Source: Fidelibacterota bacterium
GTDB lineage: Bacteria > Fidelibacterota > Marinisomatia > Marinisomatales > TCS55
Reading direction: 5' to 3'
Assembly: GCA_004124385.1 (NCBI GenBank)
Contig: SCKN01000006.1
Span: 1 to 64,000 of the forward strand
DNA: 64,000 nt
Shown in pieces: positions 56,199 to 64,000 of this stretch. Position numbers and translations under genes: made by a program. How positions within the stretch are numbered: the first letter of the stretch is position 1; each line of letters begins with the position of its first letter. The notes beneath the pieces were generated by a model, which saw only the letters and a program-made list of their open reading frames with translations, did not search any database and was not told the origin of the DNA.

Positions 56199-56975
56199 TC
56201 AGTCTCCGGAAGAGATGAACAGTTCTTCATTCAAGAAACGGCGGAGTTCCATTTCATCCATACCAATATTCAAAAAACGTCCGTTTTCTGCCACAGAAAT
56301 ACGTTGAGTCTCTTCCGAAATGACAATGGCAATGGCATCCGTTTCTTCCGTTATTCCCAACGCAGCACGATGACGTGTGCCCATAGATGGATCAATAGTC
56401 GTGCTTTCCGTCAAGGGTAAAATACAAGCAGCTGCTTCTATAATTTCATTTTGGATTATGACAGCACCGTCATGAAGTGGAGATTTGGGGTTAAATATAG
56501 AAATGAGTAACGGTGTTGATACTTCTGCTTTGAGCTGCGTTCCGGCTTCTTTATAAGCACGCAAGCCTGTTTCTCGCTGAATGATAATGAGTGCGCCCCA
56601 TTTATTTTCAATCATTTGGTTAATAGCTTTCACCATTTCTTCTATGGATTTAGATGTTCCCATACGAAAGATAGTTTGGAAAAAGCGAGTTTGACCAACG
56701 TAAATGAGTAAACGGCGTAATTCCGGCTGAAATAAGATGACAAATGCCACAACCCATACCGTCTGGAATTGATTCACAAGCCACGAAGAAGCACTAAAAC
56801 CAATCGCATTAAACAAAAATGACGCAATGAGCAAAATGATAAGCCCCACAAGCATCTGTCCTGCTCGAGTTTCCCTAAAATATTGATATATTTTATAAAA
56901 CAGCCAGCTTACTAATATAAGGTCAATGACATCTACCAACGTAAATGTAAGAAAACCAATTTTGAATAGATCCAT
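56199..56975 (-). CDS. cdaA: Diadenylate cyclase CdaA (c-di-AMP synthase)
   Basis: The 258-residue protein has three N-terminal membrane helices (to about residue 85) and a DAC domain with the ATP-binding DGA (169-171) and RHR (201-203) motifs; KSPLHDGAVII and GTRHRAALGI are diagnostic. It makes cyclic di-AMP. The usual partner CdaR is not adjacent. It overlaps the end of folP by a base, so the two are coupled. Confidence 0.94.
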   Translation of the reverse strand: MDLFKIGFLTFTLVDVIDLILVSWLFYKIYQYFRETRAGQMLVGLIILLIASFLFNAIGFSASSWLVNQFQTVWVVAFVILFQPELRRLLIYVGQTRFFQTIFRMGTSKSIEEMVKAINQMIENKWGALIIIQRETGLRAYKEAGTQLKAEVSTPLLISIFNPKSPLHDGAVIIQNEIIEAAACILPLTESTTIDPSMGTRHRAALGITEETDAIAIVISEETQRISVAENGRFLNIGMDEMELRRFLNEELFISSGD

Positions 56976-57814
56976 TAAGCCATTCCCCTAATATTATCTG
57001 CAATTGTTACCACACGTTTCATTTCCTTAACGTCATGCACACGAACTATTTTTGCACCATTCATAATGGAAGCTGTCACAGCTGCGGCGGTTCCCTCCAT
57101 CCTTTTCTCTATAGGAAGATCAAGGGTAAGCCCAATGAAGGATTTTCGGGAAGGACCAGATAATACCGGAAAGCCAAGGTCTGAAATGTCATTTAATTCA
57201 CGAATCAATTCAAAATTGTCCTTTAATCGTTTTCCGAATCCAATGCCCGGATCGAGAATAATATTATGATTTTTGATATCATGTTCATGGCAAAACTTCA
57301 CACGTTCTTGAAAATATGCAACAATTTCTTCCATTAGATTATCATAGTTTGGATCCTGCTGCATATTAATTGGTGTTCCTTTAATATGCATAATAATCAC
57401 AGGGACATTTTTAGTACTAACTACATGGACCATTTTTTCATCAAATTGCAATCCACTAATATCATTTACTAAATCCGCTCCGGAAACCAATGCTTTTTCA
57501 GCTACAACCGCTTTATACGTATCTATGGAAATGCATATATCGGATGCAGATCTAATTGCTTCAATAATTGGAATCACTCGTTTCAATTCTTCTTCTATTG
57601 TAACTGGTTCTGCTCCAGGTCGAGTTGATTCTCCGCCAATATCAATAATATCAGCGCCATGTTTTTCCATTTCCAGCGCATGTTTAACGGCTATTTCTTT
57701 ATGGAAGAATTGTCCGCCATCGCTAAAGGAATCAATAGTTACATTTAAGATTCCCATTACTAGCGTTGATGTATAGGGATCGTAAATATTTTCCCAGTTA
57801 GAAGGTAATGGCAT
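56975..57814 (-). CDS. folP: Dihydropteroate synthase
   Basis: The 279-residue TIM-barrel enzyme joins 6-hydroxymethyl-dihydropterin diphosphate to p-aminobenzoate. Motifs are MGILNVTIDSFSDGGQF (19-36), DIIDIGGESTRPGA, ISIDTYKAVVAEKAL, and GIGFGKRLKDNFELI. The usual NVTPDSF loop has isoleucine at the proline position (Ile27). This loop lines the pABA site, so substrate handling or sulfonamide sensitivity may differ; this is inference. Confidence 0.94.
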   Translation of the reverse strand: MPLPSNWENIYDPYTSTLVMGILNVTIDSFSDGGQFFHKEIAVKHALEMEKHGADIIDIGGESTRPGAEPVTIEEELKRVIPIIEAIRSASDICISIDTYKAVVAEKALVSGADLVNDISGLQFDEKMVHVVSTKNVPVIIMHIKGTPINMQQDPNYDNLMEEIVAYFQERVKFCHEHDIKNHNIILDPGIGFGKRLKDNFELIRELNDISDLGFPVLSGPSRKSFIGLTLDLPIEKRMEGTAAAVTASIMNGAKIVRVHDVKEMKRVVTIADNIRGMA

Positions 57815-57876
57815 CAGAATAATGACTCATTATTTACCCTTTCATAACGGAGTCATCTGGGAATAAATAAATTGAC

Positions 57877-59964
57877 TTAACCTTTATCTGGTTTAGATGG
57901 TGACTCTTTTTTATTTTTTTCTGTTTGCACATTAGAATCTGTTTTTTTCACTTGTGGTTTTTTGCGCTTTTTAGGACGACTTTTTTTGATACTTCCATTT
58001 TTAGATCTCGTTAGCTTTTTCCCATCCATAATTCGATTGATGTCTTTGCTATCCAACGTTTCATATTTCAATAGACCATTTGCCATGATATGAAGTATGG
58101 GAACATTCTTTTCTAAAATAGTGGCAGCTGAACGCTGAGCTTTTCGAATGATGCGCACCACTTCTTCATCGATCATTCGAGCTGTTGACTCACTGTAATC
58201 ACGATGACTCTGTATCTCACGACCTAGAAAAATTTCTTCATTCTTTTTTCCAAATGTCATGGGACCGAGAACATCACTCATACCCCATTCACATACCATT
58301 TTTCGTGCGATATTTGTCGCTTTTTCAATATCATCACCTGCGCCAGTGGTCAATTCATTAAAAATGAGTTGCTCAGCTGCTCGCCCACCCAGCAAAATGG
58401 CTAAACGGCCTTCGATATAATCTTTAGAATAATTATGTTTTTCATCAATAGGTATTTGAGATGTAATCCCTAGTGCTTTACCTCGAGGGATTATTGTTAC
58501 TTTGTGGATGGGATCGGCACCGGGTGTCATTGTTGCAACAAGTGTATGCCCAGATTCGTGATAAGCAGTCACTTTTTTCTCTTCGTCGGATAAAATAACA
58601 CTCTTACGCTGAATGCCCATCATAACTTTGTCTTTTGCATCTTCAAAATCTTCCATATCCACGGATTTCTTGCGTTTTCTTGCTGCTAATAAAGCGGCTT
58701 CATTCACAAGATTAGCCAAATCAGCTCCCACTAATCCGGGAGTGCCACGAGCTAGTTCTTCCAAGTTCATTTTGCGTTTATTTAAAACAATTTTCTTGGT
58801 ATGTACCTTTAAAATTTCAAACCGACCTTTTATATCTGGAATATCCACAATAATTTGACGATCAAAACGCCCGGGTCTTAATAAAGCCGGATCTAATATA
58901 TCTGGCCTATTTGTTGCAGCCAGAACTATTACCATTTGATTGGATTCAAAGCCATCCATTTCCACCAATAATTGATTCAAAGTCTGTTCTCGTTCATCAT
59001 GTCCACCGCCAAGACCGGCACCACGATGGCGACCTACAGCATCCAATTCGTCAATAAAAATAATACAGGGTGTATTTTTCTTCCCTTGCTCAAAAAGATC
59101 CCGAACTCGAGATGCACCTACACCCACAAACATTTCAACAAATTCAGCTCCACTCAAATTGTAAAAGGGAACATCTGCTTCACCAGCAACTGCTCGTGCT
59201 AATAATGTTTTTCCAGTACCGGGAGGGCCAATTAATAAGGCACCTTTGGGAATCTTGGCACCTAATTTTTGAAAACGTTTAGGTTTTTTTAAAAAATCAA
59301 TAACTTCCTTCAATTCTTCTTTTGCTTCAACACATCCGGCCACATCATCGAATGTGATTTTTGGCATATCTGACGTCCATATTTTGGCTCTACTTTTACC
59401 AAAATTGAATATGCCCCCCATCCCGCCACCGGCACCGCCTTGCATCCGACGAATAAAAAATATCCAAATTCCGATTATAAGTATCCATGGTAATAAATTT
59501 AGGAAATATCCTGTCCAGTCAATGGACTTTCCTTTAAAACTGTAATTAACATCATACGCATCCCATTCAGCCATTACCTCTCTGTCAATAAATGGTAATA
59601 TGACATGAAACTTGGATACATTTTCTAAAATCGTCATCCCTTTTGGGATAGACTGGGGTGTAGAAAATTCTCCATAAAAAACACTCTCAATAATATCTGC
59701 ACTTACTATCTGACGTGTCTCTAAAAATTCACGATATTGAAAATATTGAATCTCTACTGATTTATCATTGGTGGTGAGAAGCCCAGATAGGGAAATCGCC
59801 ACCATTAAAATCATCACCCAAATCAGTGACGTTTTACCAGCACGTTTCCATTGAAATTCATTATTCTTATTTTCACCTTTTTTTTCTAAAGGAGCTTGTT
59901 TTGTATTTTTGGGATCAGGTTTCTTTTTTCCCTCAATTTTTGATATATTTATTTTGAAATACAT
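57877..59964 (-). CDS. ftsH: ATP-dependent zinc metalloprotease FtsH
   Basis: The 695-residue membrane protease has two helices (about 44-62 and 151-171) flanking a periplasmic domain, the AAA module with Walker A GPPGTGKT (246-253), the SRH arginine-finger region (RPGRFDRQI) and the zinc site HESGH (469-473). A long Lys/Glu-rich tail follows. The start is the one giving AAGGATTAAAATG. It sits in the tilS-hpt-ftsH-folP order common in bacteria. Confidence 0.97.
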   Translation of the reverse strand: MYFKINISKIEGKKKPDPKNTKQAPLEKKGENKNNEFQWKRAGKTSLIWVMILMVAISLSGLLTTNDKSVEIQYFQYREFLETRQIVSADIIESVFYGEFSTPQSIPKGMTILENVSKFHVILPFIDREVMAEWDAYDVNYSFKGKSIDWTGYFLNLLPWILIIGIWIFFIRRMQGGAGGGMGGIFNFGKSRAKIWTSDMPKITFDDVAGCVEAKEELKEVIDFLKKPKRFQKLGAKIPKGALLIGPPGTGKTLLARAVAGEADVPFYNLSGAEFVEMFVGVGASRVRDLFEQGKKNTPCIIFIDELDAVGRHRGAGLGGGHDEREQTLNQLLVEMDGFESNQMVIVLAATNRPDILDPALLRPGRFDRQIIVDIPDIKGRFEILKVHTKKIVLNKRKMNLEELARGTPGLVGADLANLVNEAALLAARKRKKSVDMEDFEDAKDKVMMGIQRKSVILSDEEKKVTAYHESGHTLVATMTPGADPIHKVTIIPRGKALGITSQIPIDEKHNYSKDYIEGRLAILLGGRAAEQLIFNELTTGAGDDIEKATNIARKMVCEWGMSDVLGPMTFGKKNEEIFLGREIQSHRDYSESTARMIDEEVVRIIRKAQRSAATILEKNVPILHIMANGLLKYETLDSKDINRIMDGKKLTRSKNGSIKKSRPKKRKKPQVKKTDSNVQTEKNKKESPSKPDKG

Positions 59965-59965
59965 T

Positions 59966-60496
59966 TTAATCCTTTTCTATGCGGTAAATAGCCGGTAAAT
60001 GTCGCATTTTCTGATCATAATCCAACCCGTATCCTACAACAAATTCAGGTGCAATTTCAAACCCTATCACGTCAATTGGAAATTCAAGATTTGCTACATC
60101 CGGTTTTAATAATAATGTTACTATTGTTAATGATGCTGGTGATGCATCCTGCATACGGTCTTTTATGAATTTAATGGTTAATCCTGAATCGATAATATCT
60201 TCAACAATCACGATGTGGCGATTTGTAATTTCTGCAGAAATATCTTTTAGCAATCTAACTGTGCCTGTTGATTCACTACCTTTATAGCTAGCTAATTTAA
60301 TAAAATCCATTTCACAATCAATATCCAATGCACGTATTAAATCAGCCATAAAAATGAAACTGCCATTTAAAATGCCAATAAATATAGGAACTTCATCCTT
60401 AAATTTTACAGACAGTTCCCTTCCTATTTCATTAATCCTATTTTGTATATCTTTATCAGATATCACTAGACTTAACTCATATCCATGAAAATGCAT
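59966..60496 (-). CDS. hpt: Hypoxanthine phosphoribosyltransferase
   Basis: The 176-residue purine salvage enzyme has the PRPP loop HIVIVEDIIDSGLTIKF (94-110), IFIGILNGSFIFMADLIR and DFIKLASYKGSESTG. It converts hypoxanthine and guanine to IMP and GMP. Its 3' end is two bases from ftsH, and its 5' end two bases from tilS, matching the widespread tilS-hpt-ftsH unit. Confidence 0.95.
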   Translation of the reverse strand: MHFHGYELSLVISDKDIQNRINEIGRELSVKFKDEVPIFIGILNGSFIFMADLIRALDIDCEMDFIKLASYKGSESTGTVRLLKDISAEITNRHIVIVEDIIDSGLTIKFIKDRMQDASPASLTIVTLLLKPDVANLEFPIDVIGFEIAPEFVVGYGLDYDQKMRHLPAIYRIEKD

Positions 60497-60498
60497 AT

Positions 60499-61845
60499 TT
60501 AGCCTACTGTACTCGTAAATGATAGTTCCGCAAATTGGGTTGATTCAGGTGTGATTTTTATTTTGTCACTTATACGTTGACCACACACCCAATAGACCTC
60601 ATCATTTAAAGCTATAACATATTGTGAATTTTTAGAAAAACTATCCATTTTGATGTCTGTCAAATAATCACTTATTTTTTTATGTCCTTTCATTCCCAAT
60701 GGCTGAAAATAGTCCCCTTCTTTCCATGGGCGAAGTTCGATAGAGCCAAGAAGAGATTTTGCATCAACCATTTCAATATCTTTATTAGAATTTAATACAT
60801 ATTTTTTCTTTGTTTGCCAATCGAAGGTGAAAAAACTTGATTCCACCTTCTTTCCTTGATGGATTTTATAATGTGTATTGTTAATAACAGTATTTTTCTG
60901 GATGATAAGGGTGTTTCTATTTTTTAGAATTTCATAATCTCCAATTGCAATAATTGAACCGGTTTTCCCTTTTTCAATTAAATCATTGACATTTTTCCAA
61001 TGGTATTTTCTCCATTGAATGTCATTTAAGACATGTTTTAACACATGTGCTTTTAAAACATCCGGCTCATCAGTGAATTCATCAAGTTTAAGAATTATAT
61101 TTCCTTTATCCGTTTCCCCCACGACTCTCTTTGCCAAAGTATTAAGAGTATAATCTAGAATATCCGAAATTTCATTTATATTTTTTGTAAATTGCTGAAC
61201 AGAAGAATGCAAATTGGGATTTTGTTTTTTCCAGTTTGGGATTACTTCATGGCGTAAGAAATTCCGTGGGTGGGAAATATCAGTATTTGTACTATCCTGC
61301 CTAAATGGGATATTTTTTGATTTTGCATAATCTTGAATTTCTATTTTAGAAAATGGCAATAAAGGGCGAATTGTATTCTTTATTTTTTCCCTGATTCCCC
61401 TTAGACCATCTAAACCAGAGCCTTCGGAGATGTGCATTAAAATAGTTTCAACCTGATCATCACCATGGTGAGCAGTCATAATGATATCCGCTCCAATCTT
61501 TTCTTTTAATTCATTGAAATGTGAATATCTCTCTGTTCGAGCCCATGCTTCAATGCTTTGGTTTTTTAGTTTTAATTCAGGATTAAGGTCAACCCTGTGA
61601 AAATTAATTTCATTTTCTTCGCAAAATGATTTAACCAAGAAAGCATCTTCTTCTGCATCAGATCGTAAATGGTGTTGTACATGAATTGCAGACAGTTGCA
61701 ATTTGTTATCTTTTCTTAAACGTGAGAGCATATCCAGTAAAACCATGGAATCCACACCACCCGATACTGCAATTAGAATACGATCTTCATCAGAAATTAA
61801 ATCTTTTGAAATTATATTGTTTTTGAATTCAGAAAATAATGTCAT
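60499..61845 (-). CDS. tilS: tRNA(Ile)-lysidine synthetase
   Basis: The 448-residue enzyme has the N-type ATP pyrophosphatase motif VSGGVDS (27-33) and HHGDDQVETILM, then an N-terminal Rossmann domain and the C-terminal TilS domain with RPWKEGDYFQPLGMKGHKKISDYLTD. It puts lysine on C34 of tRNA-Ile(CAU) so that it reads AUA. Overlaps metF by four bases. Confidence 0.95.
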   Translation of the reverse strand: MTLFSEFKNNIISKDLISDEDRILIAVSGGVDSMVLLDMLSRLRKDNKLQLSAIHVQHHLRSDAEEDAFLVKSFCEENEINFHRVDLNPELKLKNQSIEAWARTERYSHFNELKEKIGADIIMTAHHGDDQVETILMHISEGSGLDGLRGIREKIKNTIRPLLPFSKIEIQDYAKSKNIPFRQDSTNTDISHPRNFLRHEVIPNWKKQNPNLHSSVQQFTKNINEISDILDYTLNTLAKRVVGETDKGNIILKLDEFTDEPDVLKAHVLKHVLNDIQWRKYHWKNVNDLIEKGKTGSIIAIGDYEILKNRNTLIIQKNTVINNTHYKIHQGKKVESSFFTFDWQTKKKYVLNSNKDIEMVDAKSLLGSIELRPWKEGDYFQPLGMKGHKKISDYLTDIKMDSFSKNSQYVIALNDEVYWVCGQRISDKIKITPESTQFAELSFTSTVG

Positions 61846-62789
61846 TTGAATTCCTGCACAACATTAACTACTTGCTTTGCGGACTGCATTATGTAAAAAT
61901 GGATACAAGGCACATTGGCTTCATACAGTTCTTTTGTTTGTTCTATAGCCCAATTAACACCAATATTTTTTACCTCATCATTCGTTTTTGCTTCTTCTAC
62001 TTGTTTTCCAAGTTCATCAGGAATTTTAATATAAAAGAATTCCGGGATTAACTTTAAATGTCTTTTGGTTGAAATTATTTTTAATCCTGGAATAATAGGG
62101 ACAGTAATCCCAACAGCACGCGCTTGTTCTACAAAGTCAAAATAAGATTTATTTTTATAGAACATTTGGGTGACGATATAATCAGCTCCATTATCCACTT
62201 TTTCTTTTAAATACATTAAATCAGTATTCATATCCACAGCTTCAAAATGTTTTTCCGGATAACCGCCGACTCCAACACTAAAATCAGTTGCGCTGGCATC
62301 CAGTAATTTATCCAAATATTCACCCTGATTCATTTTTTGGATTTGACAAACTAAATCAGAAGCATATTTATTCGTTGTTTTACCATTTGTGGTCATATTA
62401 CGTCTTAAATCATCTCCGCGTACTGCCAAAACATTATGAATCCCAAGGTAGTTTAATTCAATTAGAGCATCTTCGGTTTCTTCACGAGTGAAGCCATTAC
62501 AAAGAACATGAGGAACAGTTTCAACATCGAATCGATTTTTTATAGCAGCGCTTAAACCGATGGTACCGGGACGTTTTCTGCGAACATGTTGCTCAATCTG
62601 CCCATTTGGTGTATCAATATATTCAACCTCTGCAGAGCGGCTGGTTAAATCAATAAAAGGTGGATTAAACGGCATTAATTTTTCCACCATGCTAAAAATT
62701 TTATCAGCACTGCCTCCTCTCAACGGTGGCATAATCTCGTAACTGAAGAGCGGTTTATCTGCATTCTTTAAAAAATCTGTAACTTTCAT
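61842..62789 (-). CDS. metF: 5,10-methylenetetrahydrofolate reductase
   Basis: The 315-residue FAD TIM-barrel protein has SYEIMPPLRGG at the start, FIDLTSRSAEVEYID, LCNGFTREETEDALIELNYLGI, NVLAVRGDD, and DYIVTQMFYKNKSYFDFV. It reduces methylene-THF to methyl-THF for methionine. It is linked by four-base overlaps to tilS and the MBL gene. ftcD elsewhere feeds the same one-carbon pool. Confidence 0.93.
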   Translation of the reverse strand: MKVTDFLKNADKPLFSYEIMPPLRGGSADKIFSMVEKLMPFNPPFIDLTSRSAEVEYIDTPNGQIEQHVRRKRPGTIGLSAAIKNRFDVETVPHVLCNGFTREETEDALIELNYLGIHNVLAVRGDDLRRNMTTNGKTTNKYASDLVCQIQKMNQGEYLDKLLDASATDFSVGVGGYPEKHFEAVDMNTDLMYLKEKVDNGADYIVTQMFYKNKSYFDFVEQARAVGITVPIIPGLKIISTKRHLKLIPEFFYIKIPDELGKQVEEAKTNDEVKNIGVNWAIEQTKELYEANVPCIHFYIMQSAKQVVNVVQEFK

Positions 62790-63442
62790 ATTGTTGAATT
62801 TAGCTGTTTTTCTAAAGGAATTAAAAAAGGGTTTTCTATTCTTTCCATTTTCATAGTTGTGTCAGGTCCGTGACCTGAATGCAGTTTGAAATCCGGTGAA
62901 ATTGTTTCCATCATCTTCAAAAGTGATTTATTTAAAATTTCCCAATTCCCACCAGGTAAATCTGTTCTGCCGATTGATCCTTTGAAAAGGGTATCTCCCA
63001 CAAATACATGATCTTCAATAATATAAGTTGTTCCTCCAGGTGTATGGCCAGGAGTAAAGAAAAGTGTGAATGTCATATTCCCAAATATAAGCGGCTCTTC
63101 GTCATCTATCCAAAAATCAACTTTAGGTGTTTCTCCAGTTGTCATATTGAAAAATCGACACGTTTCTTCATATGTATCCAGTACCATTGATTCATTTTTA
63201 TGCAAATAAAAAGGTAAATCCCACATTTTCTTTAACGTAGCTACGGCTCCTATATGATCTAAATGTGCATGTGTATTAAGAATGGCAAGTGGTGTACAAT
63301 CATAATTATTAATCATACTTATGATTGCGGGTGCATCATCACCCGGATCAACACAAACGCCTTCATTCGTTATCGTATCCATGATTAAATATGAATTTTC
63401 CTGGAAAGGTCCAGTAATGACAGAATGGACTTGAATACTCAA
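62786..63442 (-). CDS. MBL-fold metallo-hydrolase (glyoxalase II-like)
   Basis: The 218-residue protein has the binuclear metal motif NTHAHLDHIGA (HxHxDH), FTPGHTPGGTTY and GHGPDTTM ligands, and VFVGDTLFKGSIGRTDLPGG, typical of small YcbL/glyoxalase-II-like hydrolases. Hydrolysis of S-lactoylglutathione-type thioesters is possible but specificity is not readable. It lies between metF and the GAPDH-like gene with four-base overlaps. Confidence 0.88.
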   Translation of the reverse strand: MSIQVHSVITGPFQENSYLIMDTITNEGVCVDPGDDAPAIISMINNYDCTPLAILNTHAHLDHIGAVATLKKMWDLPFYLHKNESMVLDTYEETCRFFNMTTGETPKVDFWIDDEEPLIFGNMTFTLFFTPGHTPGGTTYIIEDHVFVGDTLFKGSIGRTDLPGGNWEILNKSLLKMMETISPDFKLHSGHGPDTTMKMERIENPFLIPLEKQLNSTI

Positions 63443-64000
63443 ATATAATTATAACAGAGTTCAGCCAAGCATTGAATCTTATCATCAAAAGAATGAGGGT
63501 ATAAAAAACGTTCCGCAGCAGCAATACTGCTTAAAATTGAATTGCCATCTTGTGGCGTAAAACAAAAACCCGTTATTTCATGTTCATTACGAACATTCAA
63601 TGTTTGCTCAACCACAACAGTCTCATTTAATATTCTACCATAGTGTCCATGATCTCTTCCAAATGAAAAAACAGTACTCGTCATATCTTTTTGTGTCATG
63701 GCTACCAATGAATTTGCCTCTAACTTATCTTTAACCTGTTGCAACGTTGTCGGTTCTTTTACTTTTAAGTTGAACCAAATGATATGCATATACTGACTAT
63801 CTGTTTTCATTGCTGATGAAAACAGGTTGAGATCCAAGTTCTTTGTTTTGAATAAGCCCGCAGCATCTTCTGCATGGTGTGAACCGTATTTTTCAGAATG
63901 ATGTATACCCACTTGTGGAGATGGAATAAATCCGCCTGGTTGACTGATATCATTCGCCCGTCTAATACAAACAAATTTTCCTTCTACTAAATTATCTGAT
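63439..64000 (-). CDS. Type II (archaeal-type) glyceraldehyde-3-phosphate dehydrogenase, C-terminal part
   Basis: The frame is open from 64000 to 63439 (187 residues visible). FVCIRRANDISQPGGFIPSPQ, the SHHAEDAAGLF segment, and MHIIWFNL match in order the C-terminal catalytic-domain segments of archaeal GAPDH (IVRRAxDP, SHHGPDV, THMHxInV), and a late EITGFCFTPQDGNSILSSIAA matches the closing PENIDAIRAS helix. The N-terminal NAD(P) domain and catalytic cysteine lie beyond the window. The resemblance is from memory of family motifs, so moderate confidence. The enzyme would interconvert glyceraldehyde-3-phosphate and 1,3-bisphosphoglycerate. Confidence 0.6.
   Translation of the reverse strand, partial: SDNLVEGKFVCIRRANDISQPGGFIPSPQVGIHHSEKYGSHHAEDAAGLFKTKNLDLNLFSSAMKTDSQYMHIIWFNLKVKEPTTLQQVKDKLEANSLVAMTQKDMTSTVFSFGRDHGHYGRILNETVVVEQTLNVRNEHEITGFCFTPQDGNSILSSIAAAERFLYPHSFDDKIQCLAELCYNYI

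Overview
The window looks like a chromosomal segment of a low-GC (by eye, not computed), two-membrane bacterium. Outer-membrane biogenesis is represented by a TamA/BamA-type barrel, TamB, a BamD-like TPR lipoprotein, LolC/E/D and GmhA for LPS heptose. Combined with a bacterial GGGP-synthase homologue, a class II ribonucleotide reductase and an archaeal-type (type II) GAPDH-like protein at the right edge, the best guess is the FCB superphylum, possibly Candidatus Marinimicrobia (SAR406). That placement is inference; no rRNA gene is present.

Region 1 (about 1-8800) is an accessory, decaying area. It starts with tRNA-Gly(CCC) and then holds a frameshifted lipoprotein built of ~51-residue repeats. 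Next comes a GC-richer cassette of D-aminoacylase, a threonine/serine dehydratase-like enzyme and a disrupted Na+/alanine (AGCS) symporter. Gene fragments follow: the tail of an S9 peptidase, both ends of a GNAT acetyltransferase lying ~5.7 kb apart, a secreted-protein N-terminus and an alpha/beta-hydrolase tail. A GIY-YIG protein and a nucleoside hydrolase in the same area are intact.

Region 2 (8.8-19.1 kb) is core. nrdJ is on the plus strand. On the minus strand a pyrimidine/translation block reads pyrR-pyrB-pyrC-rplM-rpsI-(rpsB-tsf)-pyrH-frr, preceded by a PyrR-type attenuator. rpsB and tsf form one continuous reading frame. miaA lies upstream and carries a short palindromic coding insertion.

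Region 3 (19.2-21.8 kb) is a three-gene plus-strand unit. Its first gene fuses a PfkB-type kinase to a C-terminal domain bearing the catalytic-Asp and four-cysteine signatures of HhH-GPD N-glycosylases. This is my best candidate for an undescribed system in the window.

Region 4 (21.9-50.1 kb) is a long minus-strand stretch: mutL, ftcD, a site-2 protease, xerD, gmhA, GGGP synthase, gcvH, accC, accB, efp; then BatD-like/DUF58/MoxR; then the BamD-like protein, TamA, TamB, dnaK, clpC, lolD and two lol permeases; then lysS.

Region 5 (50.3-64 kb) has a plus-strand M16 protease, a repeat-rich 0.6-kb gap and a GC-richer membrane-protein gene. The remainder is a housekeeping minus-strand series: prfB (with its programmed +1 frameshift), ZIP, cdaA, folP, ftsH, hpt, tilS, metF, an MBL hydrolase and the C-terminal part of the type II GAPDH, cut by the window edge.
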